NCBI GenBank assembly: GCA_022360275.1
Contig: JAKSDC010000155.1
Span: forward strand, 1-29,185
DNA: 29,185 nucleotides
Direction: 5' to 3'
From: Chlorobiales bacterium
Lineage (GTDB): Bacteria; Bacteroidota; Chlorobiia; Chlorobiales; Chlorobiaceae
The position numbers and the translations under genes are program-made. The notes under the pieces were generated by a model. That model made no database searches, was not told the origin of the DNA, and worked only from the letters and a program-made list of their open reading frames with translations. Each line of letters starts with the position of its first letter. The stretch's first letter is position 1. Positions 21,841 to 29,185 of this stretch are shown here, piece after piece.

Positions 21841-24678
21841 TTATTGATTCGGTAGTTCAATCCTGCCCTCATCAATCTCCTCGAAAAGCCGGTCCATGAT
21901 TTTTTCCGATTCACCCGTCCGGCCAACCTCGCGCAACGCAAGGGCAAGTGCATAGTAAACCTGGGGGGCTTCGCGTAAAGTGGTCATATCCGCACGCCCC
22001 TCAAGATAAAGAATATAAGGATCTGCTTTATCCTTTTCACCCAGTGACGCATACAGCGAAACAATCAATGCTGCAACTCCCGGATCAAGCTCGAAACGTT
22101 CCAGAGGCAAGAGTTTTTCCGATTTGTCCAGCGCCTCCAGTGCAAGCTGCCTGCCGGTAGCCTTGAGCACCTCCCCATTGCCGCCCCTGACGGTGATCTC
22201 CTTTTCCGGACTTTCCGCAAGCGCAACCGCAAGGCTTGTAAACAAAGACTTGTAACCCTTGGTCAACCGGTTCGATGTCTGATCCATATATACGTTCGGA
22301 TTGTTGAGATTGCGGTAGCGAAATACCTTCCAGAGGTTTTTCCAAAGTTGCGGTATTCCAAGAAACTCACCCTCTCCACTATGTTCTACCGGCACAACCT
22401 TGTATGCAAGACCATCGAGACGCAGGTAGTCGCCGATACCCAGCATGTTCTCAGAGCCCACGGTTATGGCGAAATATATCGGACGTGTCGCGTAATTGTT
22501 CACCAGGATTTGATGGACAGCAACGTCTTGCGGCTTTAGAAAACCCTGTCCACGATAGGTAATGGTCGGCATAACCCGCCACCGCAACGTATCGACAAGC
22601 CCTGCCGGAACATCGAGACCTGCTGCTTCATAGTCTTTTACAAGCTCTTCTTTTGTCGAACCTGCGGGAAGCTCGACCTCAACCGGCTGTATGGCAACAT
22701 AGCCGATTTCTCTGAGTTCCTTGTCGCTCAGGCTGAAAGCTATTTTCTTAGCCCCGTTCGGAGAGGTGTTTTTCAACTGGTCGAGATACCAGCCGGTATT
22801 GGCAAGACTGAGGTTGACAACCCGGACATCGGTCCTGATACCTTCAACCTCCTGCAAATACCAAAGTGGGAAGGTGTCGTTGTCGCCGTTTGTAAAGAGT
22901 ATGGCGTCTTCCTCGCAACTTTGCAGCATGTTCCAGGCCCAATCCCAGGGAAAATAGTTCCCTGAACGGTCATGAGTATGGTAATTGGCATACAGCATTC
23001 TGCCGTTAAGCAAAAAAAGAGCTGCCGTCACAATGAAAACCGAAACAATTAACGGCTGATTTTTTTCACTGAACTTAAAGAGCTGCCGAACTATATACCA
23101 GATAATCTCAATACCTATAACAAAAAAAACAGCTATAGCGATAACTACAAAGTCAACATACAACGGATGCCAGTTAAAATAGAGCGAAGCCGCAGCCATA
23201 ATTGCCGCTATAATTAAAAAAACAATTACAGTTACGAACCCTATTATCCACTGCTGTATAAGAACCGCCCTGCTATGCTTCAACCTTTCCCTCATCAATG
23301 CATAGAAGCTTTCAACACCGATACCGATCCAGACAGCAAAAGCAAAAAAGCTGCCCGTATAGCTGTAATCCCGCTCCCTCGGCTGCGGTTGAATCTGGTT
23401 GAGGTAAACAACAAGCGCCGCGCCGGTGAGAATAAACAACGCGGTAACAACCGTAGCCATCTTCCAGTCGCGCCGGAGATGCGAGAACGCCCCGAAGATA
23501 CCGACAAGAAAAGGAATACCCCAGAGCTGCGACCAGTCAACTCCAGCGCCTTCAGTATCGTTTTCACGACCGATAAACTGCCACCCGAGATAGCGGAGAT
23601 ACATATGATCCAGCTGATAACGAAAGAAATAGTCGAGTTCGCTGCCGTACTGCTGATAAACGTACTGATGCACCGGCTCCTGTGACCAGCGCCGTGGCCA
23701 CAAAGGAAAATCACCGTACTGTTCACGGTTCAAGTATGAAAAAAAGGCCTCCCCGGTCGAGGGGTTGTTTTCATTGATGGAAGGTGAAGCGTTTGCACGC
23801 ACGTAGATGAGCGCATAGGAAGTATAACCGAGGATCAACAGAAGCAACGACATGCTTATCGTATGCATAAGCCTGTATCGCCGAACATGAGCATAATACA
23901 CGGCGTAGACAATTCCACCGAGAAGAATCGCCACCCCCCACCATGAGGCATGCTGCATCAGCACCGGCAAGCCTTTGATTATACCGATATACACCAGCAG
24001 AAAAGCAGCCGAAGCCGCAACAATCATCAGCAGAAAAGATGCGGCTGTAACCTCATATTTTTTATAATAGTACATCATGATGACCGCGAAGATCGCCAGA
24101 AGACTCAGCAGGTGTACCCCTATCGATAGGCCGATGACATACATTGCGGCCATCAACCAGCGCTCGTTTCCTTCCTGAGGAACCTTTTCATACCATATCA
24201 GGATGAACCAGATAACGAGTGCGGTAAAAAACAGCGAAGGGGCATATACCTCTGTTTCAACCGCGTTGAACCAGAAACTGTCCGAAAAAGCAATTGCGAG
24301 AGCTCCCACGACGGCACCACCATAAGCCGAAAGTTTTTCAGGGACATCCCATGAATCCGGCCCACTTTTCCTGTACATGACAATCAGGCGAAAAATGATC
24401 AGGTAGGTGAGCATCACGGTTGCCGAAGCCGACAACGTGCTCAACAGGTTGACCCGAGCCCCGATATCTTCAAAAAAAGGGATCATGGAAAACAATCTGC
24501 CGACCAGAAGAAAGAGAGGTGCACCCGGAGGATGGGGAACACCGAGCGTGTATGCCGTTGCAATAAACTCCCCGCTATCCCAGAAAGAGAGTGTCGGAGC
24601 CATGGTCATCAGATAAACGGCTTCAATCAGCAGAAACAATGCTAAAGCTATTCCGCGATGTATTGTCCTGTGCTCCAT
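21841..24678 (-). CDS. DUF2723 membrane protein, putative GT-C glycosyltransferase
   Basis: A 945-residue polytopic protein with an N-terminal half of about 12 to 14 hydrophobic helices. Near the start, after the first helix, is F-W-D-S-G-E-F (32-38), the acidic loop motif of DUF2723, followed by G-V-P-H-P-P-G-A-P-L (46-55). The soluble C-terminal part (about 590-945) contains a N-G-D-N-D-T-F-P-L-W-Y motif and ends in TPR-like helices. DUF2723 also defines human TMEM260, a protein O-mannosyltransferase, so a protein O-glycosylation role on the periplasmic side using a lipid-linked sugar is plausible. Donor and acceptor are unknown. It precedes lpxA by 11 nt. The ATG start has no Shine-Dalgarno; heptamer repeats lie directly upstream. 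Confidence 0.8.
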   Translation of the reverse strand: MEHRTIHRGIALALFLLIEAVYLMTMAPTLSFWDSGEFIATAYTLGVPHPPGAPLFLLVGRLFSMIPFFEDIGARVNLLSTLSASATVMLTYLIIFRLIVMYRKSGPDSWDVPEKLSAYGGAVVGALAIAFSDSFWFNAVETEVYAPSLFFTALVIWFILIWYEKVPQEGNERWLMAAMYVIGLSIGVHLLSLLAIFAVIMMYYYKKYEVTAASFLLMIVAASAAFLLVYIGIIKGLPVLMQHASWWGVAILLGGIVYAVYYAHVRRYRLMHTISMSLLLLILGYTSYALIYVRANASPSINENNPSTGEAFFSYLNREQYGDFPLWPRRWSQEPVHQYVYQQYGSELDYFFRYQLDHMYLRYLGWQFIGRENDTEGAGVDWSQLWGIPFLVGIFGAFSHLRRDWKMATVVTALFILTGAALVVYLNQIQPQPRERDYSYTGSFFAFAVWIGIGVESFYALMRERLKHSRAVLIQQWIIGFVTVIVFLIIAAIMAAASLYFNWHPLYVDFVVIAIAVFFVIGIEIIWYIVRQLFKFSEKNQPLIVSVFIVTAALFLLNGRMLYANYHTHDRSGNYFPWDWAWNMLQSCEEDAILFTNGDNDTFPLWYLQEVEGIRTDVRVVNLSLANTGWYLDQLKNTSPNGAKKIAFSLSDKELREIGYVAIQPVEVELPAGSTKEELVKDYEAAGLDVPAGLVDTLRWRVMPTITYRGQGFLKPQDVAVHQILVNNYATRPIYFAITVGSENMLGIGDYLRLDGLAYKVVPVEHSGEGEFLGIPQLWKNLWKVFRYRNLNNPNVYMDQTSNRLTKGYKSLFTSLAVALAESPEKEITVRGGNGEVLKATGRQLALEALDKSEKLLPLERFELDPGVAALIVSLYASLGEKDKADPYILYLEGRADMTTLREAPQVYYALALALREVGRTGESEKIMDRLFEEIDEGRIELPNQ

Positions 24679-24685
24679 ATTGAAA

Positions 24686-24713
24686 AGTGACCAGTAACGA
24701 GTTACGAGTTAAT
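24686..24713. repeat. Four degenerate tandem heptamers, AGTNACG-type
   Basis: AGTGACC, AGTAACG, AGTTACG and AGTTAAT run head to tail, ending 7 nt before the DUF2723 gene start on the minus strand. They belong to the same family as the array at 1640-1660. The rest of the 106-nt gap to the HemW-like gene shows no clear feature. Confidence 0.7.
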
Positions 24714-24784
24714 ATGCGTTATTAATTGTCAACTATCTACCGGAAATATTCGTCGGAAACGGCATTGGAAGCGTCCAATAAACC

Positions 24785-25924
24785 TCATTGTTTCCTGACG
24801 GGCAGCAACTCTTCCGCCACTTTGTCGGCGAACAGAAATCCTTTTCGTGTAACCGTTATCACACCGTCCCGCATTTTGAGCAACCCCTGCCCTTTGAGTC
24901 GCCTCACAGTTTCCAGCACCGCACTGTTGCTTTCATGAAAATGCAGCAGATCATCAAGTTCGAGACCGGAAGAAAGCCGAAGGGAAAGAAAAATCTTTTC
25001 GTCGATCTGCTCTTCTTCGGAGAGCATTTCACAGTATTCCTGAGCGTTATGCGGAGATGCCATATAGCGAACCAGACTGCTCACGTTCGCACTTCGCACC
25101 TCGTGGCCTCCGGAAACAAGAAAACTATGCGCTGAGGGGCCGAAACCAAGATACGATTCCCTGCGCCAGCATCCCAGATTATAACGGGAAAAGAATCCCG
25201 GTTTTGAAAAATTCGAAACCTCATAGTGCTCAAACCCCTGGGCTTCAAGCAACTCACATGCCTTTGCATACATTACAGCCTGTGCATGCTCGTTCGGGAG
25301 AGTAACGATACCTCTTTTTACAAGACGTTCAAGCCGGGTTCGTTTTTCCAGGGCAAGCATGTATACGGAAATGTGCGGCACACCGCAGGAAAGAGCAATA
25401 TGCAGATCACGCTCCCACGCTTCCAGTGTCTCTCCTTCCGCGCCGCAGATGAGATCCACACTGACATTACCAAACATGGCCATTGCCTCGCTTGTAACCC
25501 GCAATGCCTCCTCAGCCGTGTGCAGGCGACCAAGCGTACGGAGCTTTTCCGGCAGAAAAGACTGAACACCGATACTGATACGGGTAACACCAAGAGCGGC
25601 AAGGCCCTGAATTTTTTCAGTAGAAAGATCTTCAGGGTTGGCCTCAATGGTAATTTCGACGTCATTGTTCAAAGAAACATGTCGCGAAAACGTTTCAAAC
25701 CAGTCTTCCAGATAGGAAACAGGAACCAAAGACGGGGTCCCTCCCCCGAAATGAACTGAGTGAATGGCGCTTCCACCGTAAGCAGAGAACCGTTCCGCGG
25801 TTTCTTCATAAAGCGCACGGAAAAAACGGTACTGCAGTTCCTGTTTCGTTACGAGGAAAAAATCGCAGTAACTGCATCGTTCCCGGCAAAAAGGAATGTG
25901 TACATAGCAATGTAGCTTTGTCAT
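24785..25924 (-). CDS. HemW-like radical SAM protein (HemN relative)
   Basis: 379 residues from ATG at 25924, chosen because AGGAAG lies 5 nt upstream and the family start is M-x-x-x-x-x-Y-V-H-I-P-F-C. The radical SAM cluster motif is C-R-E-R-C-S-Y-C (13-20), followed by F-G-G-G-T-P-S, E-A-N-P-E and G-x-Q-S-F. The HemN-type C-terminal domain is present (Y-L-G-F-G-P-S-A-H-S). HemW proteins are heme chaperones, not coproporphyrinogen oxidases, and carry H-N-x-x-Y-W; here the motif reads Y-N-L-G-C-W. The short N-terminus without the extra HemN segment argues against a true oxygen-independent coproporphyrinogen oxidase. The altered motif leaves the exact role open. Confidence 0.8.
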   Translation of the reverse strand: MTKLHCYVHIPFCRERCSYCDFFLVTKQELQYRFFRALYEETAERFSAYGGSAIHSVHFGGGTPSLVPVSYLEDWFETFSRHVSLNNDVEITIEANPEDLSTEKIQGLAALGVTRISIGVQSFLPEKLRTLGRLHTAEEALRVTSEAMAMFGNVSVDLICGAEGETLEAWERDLHIALSCGVPHISVYMLALEKRTRLERLVKRGIVTLPNEHAQAVMYAKACELLEAQGFEHYEVSNFSKPGFFSRYNLGCWRRESYLGFGPSAHSFLVSGGHEVRSANVSSLVRYMASPHNAQEYCEMLSEEEQIDEKIFLSLRLSSGLELDDLLHFHESNSAVLETVRRLKGQGLLKMRDGVITVTRKGFLFADKVAEELLPVRKQ

Positions 25925-26018
25925 ACTATCTTCCTGATCAGCCATCAGTCACCATCAGCATCGATCTGCTTTACAGCAAAAAGCGATACGCCTGAAGACA
26001 ATTCAACAAATAAACAAA

Positions 26019-26612
26019 TCAACAGGCATTCAAGAGTACATATTTCGTTATCGCCTGGTAAAGATTATCCGCCACAAATTCAGGCACAATGCCCTGCTCA
26101 TGACAAAGCTCCTCCTCACCATGCCCTGTCCTGACCAGAATGGGCCGGAGACCTGCGCGTAATCCGCATTCGACGTCAACCGTTTTATCCCCGATAAAAA
26201 ACGACCGGGATTTGTCCACATCAAATCCGGCAGAACGGTAATCGGCAACCGCCCGGTCAACCATACCGGTCTCCGGTTTCCTGCACCATGCAAACCGGTC
26301 ATATTCGGGATGAGGATGGTCTGGATGGGTAGGGCAATAGTAACTATGGTCAAAAGACGTACCGCTTTCGGCAAGCAGTTCATTCAGATAAAGATGAATA
26401 TCCTCAACCTGTTCAGGAGTAACAATACCTTTGGCGATGCCGGCCTGATTGGTGATAATGACAATTTGAAAACCTGCCTTCTTGGCGAGGGCAATTGCAG
26501 TATCGGCTCCGTCTATCAGCTCAAACTGCTCTCGTGTGGTGACGTAAGCGCCTATATCGCTGTTGATCGTGCCATCCCGGTCAAGAAACAATACCTTTAC
26601 CTTTTTCAGCAT
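26019..26612 (-). CDS. HAD phosphatase, GmhB-like (heptose bisphosphate phosphatase type)
   Basis: 197 residues from ATG at 26612. The HAD nucleophile motif is F-L-D-R-D-G-T-I-N (Asp at 11 and 13), motif II is I-I-T-N-Q-A-G-I, the C-R-K-P-E-T-G-M segment typical of GmhB/HisB-N follows, and then F-I-G-D-K-x-V-D. GmhB removes the 7-phosphate of heptose 1,7-bisphosphate on the way to ADP-heptose for lipopolysaccharide. The structural zinc motif is partly lost: C-P-T-H-P replaces the usual C-P-H-H-P, and the first Cys of C-x-C-R-K-P is Ala. TTG (26630) and GTG (26624) codons overlapping glgA are alternative starts. It lies 4 nt after the glgA stop, so the two are probably cotranscribed. Confidence 0.75.
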   Translation of the reverse strand: MLKKVKVLFLDRDGTINSDIGAYVTTREQFELIDGADTAIALAKKAGFQIVIITNQAGIAKGIVTPEQVEDIHLYLNELLAESGTSFDHSYYCPTHPDHPHPEYDRFAWCRKPETGMVDRAVADYRSAGFDVDKSRSFFIGDKTVDVECGLRAGLRPILVRTGHGEEELCHEQGIVPEFVADNLYQAITKYVLLNAC

Positions 26613-26616
26613 ACTC

Positions 26617-28095
26617 TCATGCACGCTCAAGCAAACCGAGATAGATTTGAGTATACTTCTCTGCCGAGTCCTTCCAGCTCATGTCTCTTTCCATGGTATC
26701 GGTCACAAGCCTTGCCCAGCGCTCCTTGTCGCCATATATCGAAATCACCTCTTTTACCTTCCCGACAAGAGCCTTGGAGCTGTACTCATGGAAAACAAAT
26801 CCCGAGCCATCATGCCGCGCATTTATCTCGTCAACGGTTTCAGCGATACCCCCGCCTCCATAGATAATCGGCAAGGTTCCGTAGCGCATCGCGAAGAACT
26901 GCATCATACCGCACGACTCAAGTTTTCCAGGCATGAGCAGTACATCGGCAGAAGCCATTATCTGATGAAAAAACGCATCCGTGAACTCCCAGTTGAGTCC
27001 AAGTTTACCTTTATATTTCAAGGCAATATTCTCCAGCTTCTTCTGGATATCCTTGTCTCCCGATCCTGAAATAACCATCCTGATATCAAGCTGCATCAGC
27101 TTGTCGAGAGAATCAAGCAGAAGCTCGACTCCCTGAAAACGGTCAAAATTCACCATTGCGCCGATCAGAGGGACGTCCTCGTCAAAAGACACGCTCAGTT
27201 CTTCGAGCAGGTACCTCTTGTTTTCGAGCTTCTCATCGAGACGGCTGGTATCGAATTTCTTTTTAATGAGCTTGTCCGCAGACGGGTTCCACTGCTTGAT
27301 ATCGAGGCCATTGGTTATTCCCTCCAGATGATTACCCCGTGAGGCCAGAATTTTATCAACACCGCAAGCCGCTTCGGTATCATTGCTGATAAGCTCGGCA
27401 TACCTGATCGATGTCGTAGCGATGCGGTTTGCATGTTCAATCCCCGTAAAAAGCATGTTTACCGTATCATCGTCTCCGGTGTACAGCCCATCAACCACGA
27501 TCTCAGGCAACAGTTTTTTGAACGGCTTCAGTGGAAAAACACCCTGGCTGTGCGCATTATGAACGGTCAACACCGTTTTGACCCCTTTGAAAAAGGCATT
27601 ATCAGCATAAACAGTTTTCAGCAAAAGAGGTACGAGACTTGCATACCAGTCATGGAAATGAATAATATCAGGCTTCCAGCCAAGTCTCTGGAGCGTTTCA
27701 AGGATACCGAGATTAAAAAAAATCACCCGTTCGGCACTGCCCTTGAAATCGTTCCCCTGGACCATGTCCTTGAAAAGGCCGTTACGTTTGAAATATTTTT
27801 CGTTATAGAGAAAATAGGTCTGTATCTTACTGGATGGGAGAGCCGTTACCTTTACGTGAAGCAGATCGGTCTTGTCTTTCAGAGGCACTTTGATATCTGA
27901 AAGCCGCAAGACATCATGAAGGCGAAATTTGCGATCGTTGATCACACCGTATTTAGGCATCATTATGCGTGCTTCACAGCCTTCATCTTCCATGGCCTGA
28001 GGAAAGGATGCCATGAAATCGGCAAGAGAACTGATCCTTACAAATGGAGAAATTTCACCAGACACATAAAGAACCTTGCAAGTGCTTCTGGTCAT
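26617..28095 (-). CDS. glgA: Glycogen synthase (GT5), divergent Chlorobi-type
   Basis: A 492-residue ADP-glucose-type glycogen/starch synthase fold. N-terminal domain: V-L-Y-V-S-G-E-I-S-P-F, then H-F-H-D-W-Y, then T-V-H-N-A-H-S-Q-G. C-terminal domain: N-G-L-D-I-K-Q-W-N-P, I-S-G-S-G-D, and E-S-C-G-M-M-Q-F-F-A-M-R-Y-G-T-L-P with the conserved Glu. The K-x-G-G-L motif that binds ADP-glucose is R-I-S-S-L here (20-24). The sequence agrees with what I recall of Chlorobium GlgA, so this appears to be a clade trait rather than damage. It elongates alpha-1,4-glucan for carbon storage. It is divergent from the lipoprotein at 28217, and gmhB follows. Confidence 0.88.
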   Translation of the reverse strand: MTRSTCKVLYVSGEISPFVRISSLADFMASFPQAMEDEGCEARIMMPKYGVINDRKFRLHDVLRLSDIKVPLKDKTDLLHVKVTALPSSKIQTYFLYNEKYFKRNGLFKDMVQGNDFKGSAERVIFFNLGILETLQRLGWKPDIIHFHDWYASLVPLLLKTVYADNAFFKGVKTVLTVHNAHSQGVFPLKPFKKLLPEIVVDGLYTGDDDTVNMLFTGIEHANRIATTSIRYAELISNDTEAACGVDKILASRGNHLEGITNGLDIKQWNPSADKLIKKKFDTSRLDEKLENKRYLLEELSVSFDEDVPLIGAMVNFDRFQGVELLLDSLDKLMQLDIRMVISGSGDKDIQKKLENIALKYKGKLGLNWEFTDAFFHQIMASADVLLMPGKLESCGMMQFFAMRYGTLPIIYGGGGIAETVDEINARHDGSGFVFHEYSSKALVGKVKEVISIYGDKERWARLVTDTMERDMSWKDSAEKYTQIYLGLLERA

Positions 28096-28216
28096 CTATA
28101 TCGTAAACAATCTGTTATTTTTTTCGCAAAATATTTTCATAGAAATCCTTAGCTTTTTAATTTACGAATTTATACGCTGATTTACAATCCAGGCCAGGGC
28201 TCCAACTTCTCTTTCC

Positions 28217-29185
28217 ATGAAACCGCTGCCGCTCCTTTTCGCCTTGTGCCTTCTGTTTGTGGCATGTGCCGTTGACCGGCCGCCGACAGGGGGACCGAAG
28301 GATACCGCACCCCTGGAAATTCTTTCGGTCGATCCGCCCCCGTCTTCAGTCAATACGTCACCGCAAAAGATCCTTTTTATCTTCAACCGTTACGTTCCAG
28401 CCTGGTCTCTGCGAAAAGCCCTTGTTTTTTCGCCTGCGGTTACCGACTATAACCTGAAAGCTGACGGTAAGGAAGCGGAAATACTCTTCACACAACCATT
28501 GGACAGCAATAAAACTTACACGATTACGCTCAATACCTCGTTAAGGAGCAGCCGGGGCAACGAGCTGGTACAAAGCTATACCTATGCCTTTTCAACCGGA
28601 GACAAAATCAACCGGGGCATCATTGGAGGACAGGTTTTTTCGAACGACAACCGCCCAGCTCCACACGCGCTTGTCCTGGCCTATGCCGTTACAAACGATA
28701 CACTTTCGTTCAATCCCCTCGAACGCAAACCCGACTACAGTGTCCAAACTGGGAAAAACGGGAAATTCACACTTGAATATCTTGCAGAGGGCAGCTACAG
28801 ATTGCTGGCTTTGCAGGACAGAAACGGCGACCAGAGATTGAGCCCCGAAAGTGAGTTTTTTGGCGTCGGTCAGAGAAAACTGGTCAAAACCGGCTCTCTG
28901 GACAACCTGTTCAGACTGGCCGAACCCCGGCTCGACCCTCTGCCGGTTTACTGCTCCACACCGGCAGATAACCTTCTTGAAATCACATTCAACCGCAGCA
29001 TTCCGGTCGACGAATTCGATATAACGTCGCTTGCCGTCACCGATACGCTAAGCAACGCTTCAGTGCCGATCAAAGGGTATTACAGCCTGAAAAATACAAG
29101 AGAAGCGGTTACTTTCGGGGTAGTCAGCGGCAAGCTCGACAAGAAATCGGGATACCGGATCACCTATAAAGGACATACCGCGCCG
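28217..29185 (+). CDS. Ig-like (SbsA-type) surface lipoprotein, 3' end beyond the window
   Basis: The open frame runs 323 codons from ATG at 28217 to the right edge without a stop. The N-terminus is a lipoprotein signal (M-K-P-L-P-L-L-F-A-L-C-L-L-F-V-A-C) with Cys17 as the lipidation site. It is followed by R-P-P-T-G-G-P-K-D-T-A-P, a signature seen after the lipid Cys in a family of Bacteroidota/Chlorobiota lipoproteins. Residues about 35-135 form an SbsA-type Ig-like domain (I-L-F-I-F-N-R-Y-V, T-Y-T-I-T-L-N, Y-A-F-S-T-G-D). Residues about 140-225 look like a carboxypeptidase-regulatory-like beta domain (G-G-Q-V-F, G-K-F-T-L-E-Y-L-A-E-G-S-Y-R-L-L-A-L-Q-D). A further Ig-like domain starts near 255. 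Likely surface-exposed or periplasmic, function unknown. Confidence 0.8.
   Translation, partial: MKPLPLLFALCLLFVACAVDRPPTGGPKDTAPLEILSVDPPPSSVNTSPQKILFIFNRYVPAWSLRKALVFSPAVTDYNLKADGKEAEILFTQPLDSNKTYTITLNTSLRSSRGNELVQSYTYAFSTGDKINRGIIGGQVFSNDNRPAPHALVLAYAVTNDTLSFNPLERKPDYSVQTGKNGKFTLEYLAEGSYRLLALQDRNGDQRLSPESEFFGVGQRKLVKTGSLDNLFRLAEPRLDPLPVYCSTPADNLLEITFNRSIPVDEFDITSLAVTDTLSNASVPIKGYYSLKNTREAVTFGVVSGKLDKKSGYRITYKGHTAP

Noticed and set aside
1..29185. tRNA, rRNA, CRISPR arrays, riboswitches and attachment sites
   Set aside because: Looked for T-loop-like motifs, evenly spaced direct repeats and known leader motifs by eye; none were convincing.

Overview
The window comes from a green sulfur bacterium (Chlorobiota, order Chlorobiales). 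This rests on gene content: a (bacterio)chlorophyll synthase that looks like BchK, a CrtQ/CruC-type carotenoid glycosyltransferase, a Chlorobium-style divergent glycogen synthase, and a surface lipoprotein with the GGPKDT signature of the Bacteroidota/Chlorobiota group. From memory, cruC and bchK are also near neighbours in Chlorobaculum tepidum (CT1987 and CT1992). Genus cannot be fixed from sequence reading alone. Coding density is high and most genes lie on the minus strand. Many starts lack a clear Shine-Dalgarno sequence. No tRNA, rRNA, CRISPR array, phage or intact insertion sequence was seen.

Layout. (1) 1-474: a type II toxin-antitoxin pair cut by the left edge, its likely operator palindrome, and a MITE-like inverted-repeat element. 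(2) 475-6649, minus strand: miaB, bchK, a VTE5-like prenol kinase, an LpxH-like phosphohydrolase, hisG and cruC. miaB to the phosphohydrolase is a compact run with 4-nt overlaps or gaps of 18 to 30 nt, so chlorosome pigment assembly is mixed with tRNA modification, lipid A and histidine genes. (3) 6806-9828: a small unknown plus-strand gene facing cysK-nifS-nifU, which takes sulfide to cysteine, to persulfide sulfur, to a Fe-S scaffold. (4) 9886-13906: a QDPR-like short-chain reductase, a RodZ-like membrane protein, a possible 26-residue peptide, and a large TPR lipoprotein ending in a broken CHAT fold. (5) 14222-16106, plus strand: a CNNM/CorC-type transporter and ndk, followed by two REP-like hairpins. 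(6) 16398-24678, minus strand: DUF2723 GT-C protein, lpxA, ROK kinase, comF, rsmE and AI-2E-type permease, packed with gaps of 8 to 14 nt, then dacA. (7) 24785-28095, minus strand: glgA, gmhB-like phosphatase, HemW-like radical SAM protein. (8) 28217 to the right edge, plus strand: start of an Ig-like lipoprotein.

Themes. Envelope functions recur (lpxA, LpxH-like, gmhB-like, dacA, RodZ-like, DUF2723, two lipoproteins), beside light-harvesting pigment finishing (cruC, bchK, prenol kinase) and sulfur and Fe-S supply. The observations most worth a second look are: the TPR lipoprotein that keeps both flanks of a CHAT protease but lacks the catalytic middle; the SDR that matches animal quinonoid dihydropteridine reductase, including loss of the catalytic serine; the prenol kinase paired with bchK; a ROK kinase that has lost all four zinc ligands; and two repeat families, one abutting stop codons and one lying just upstream of start codons of membrane-protein genes.
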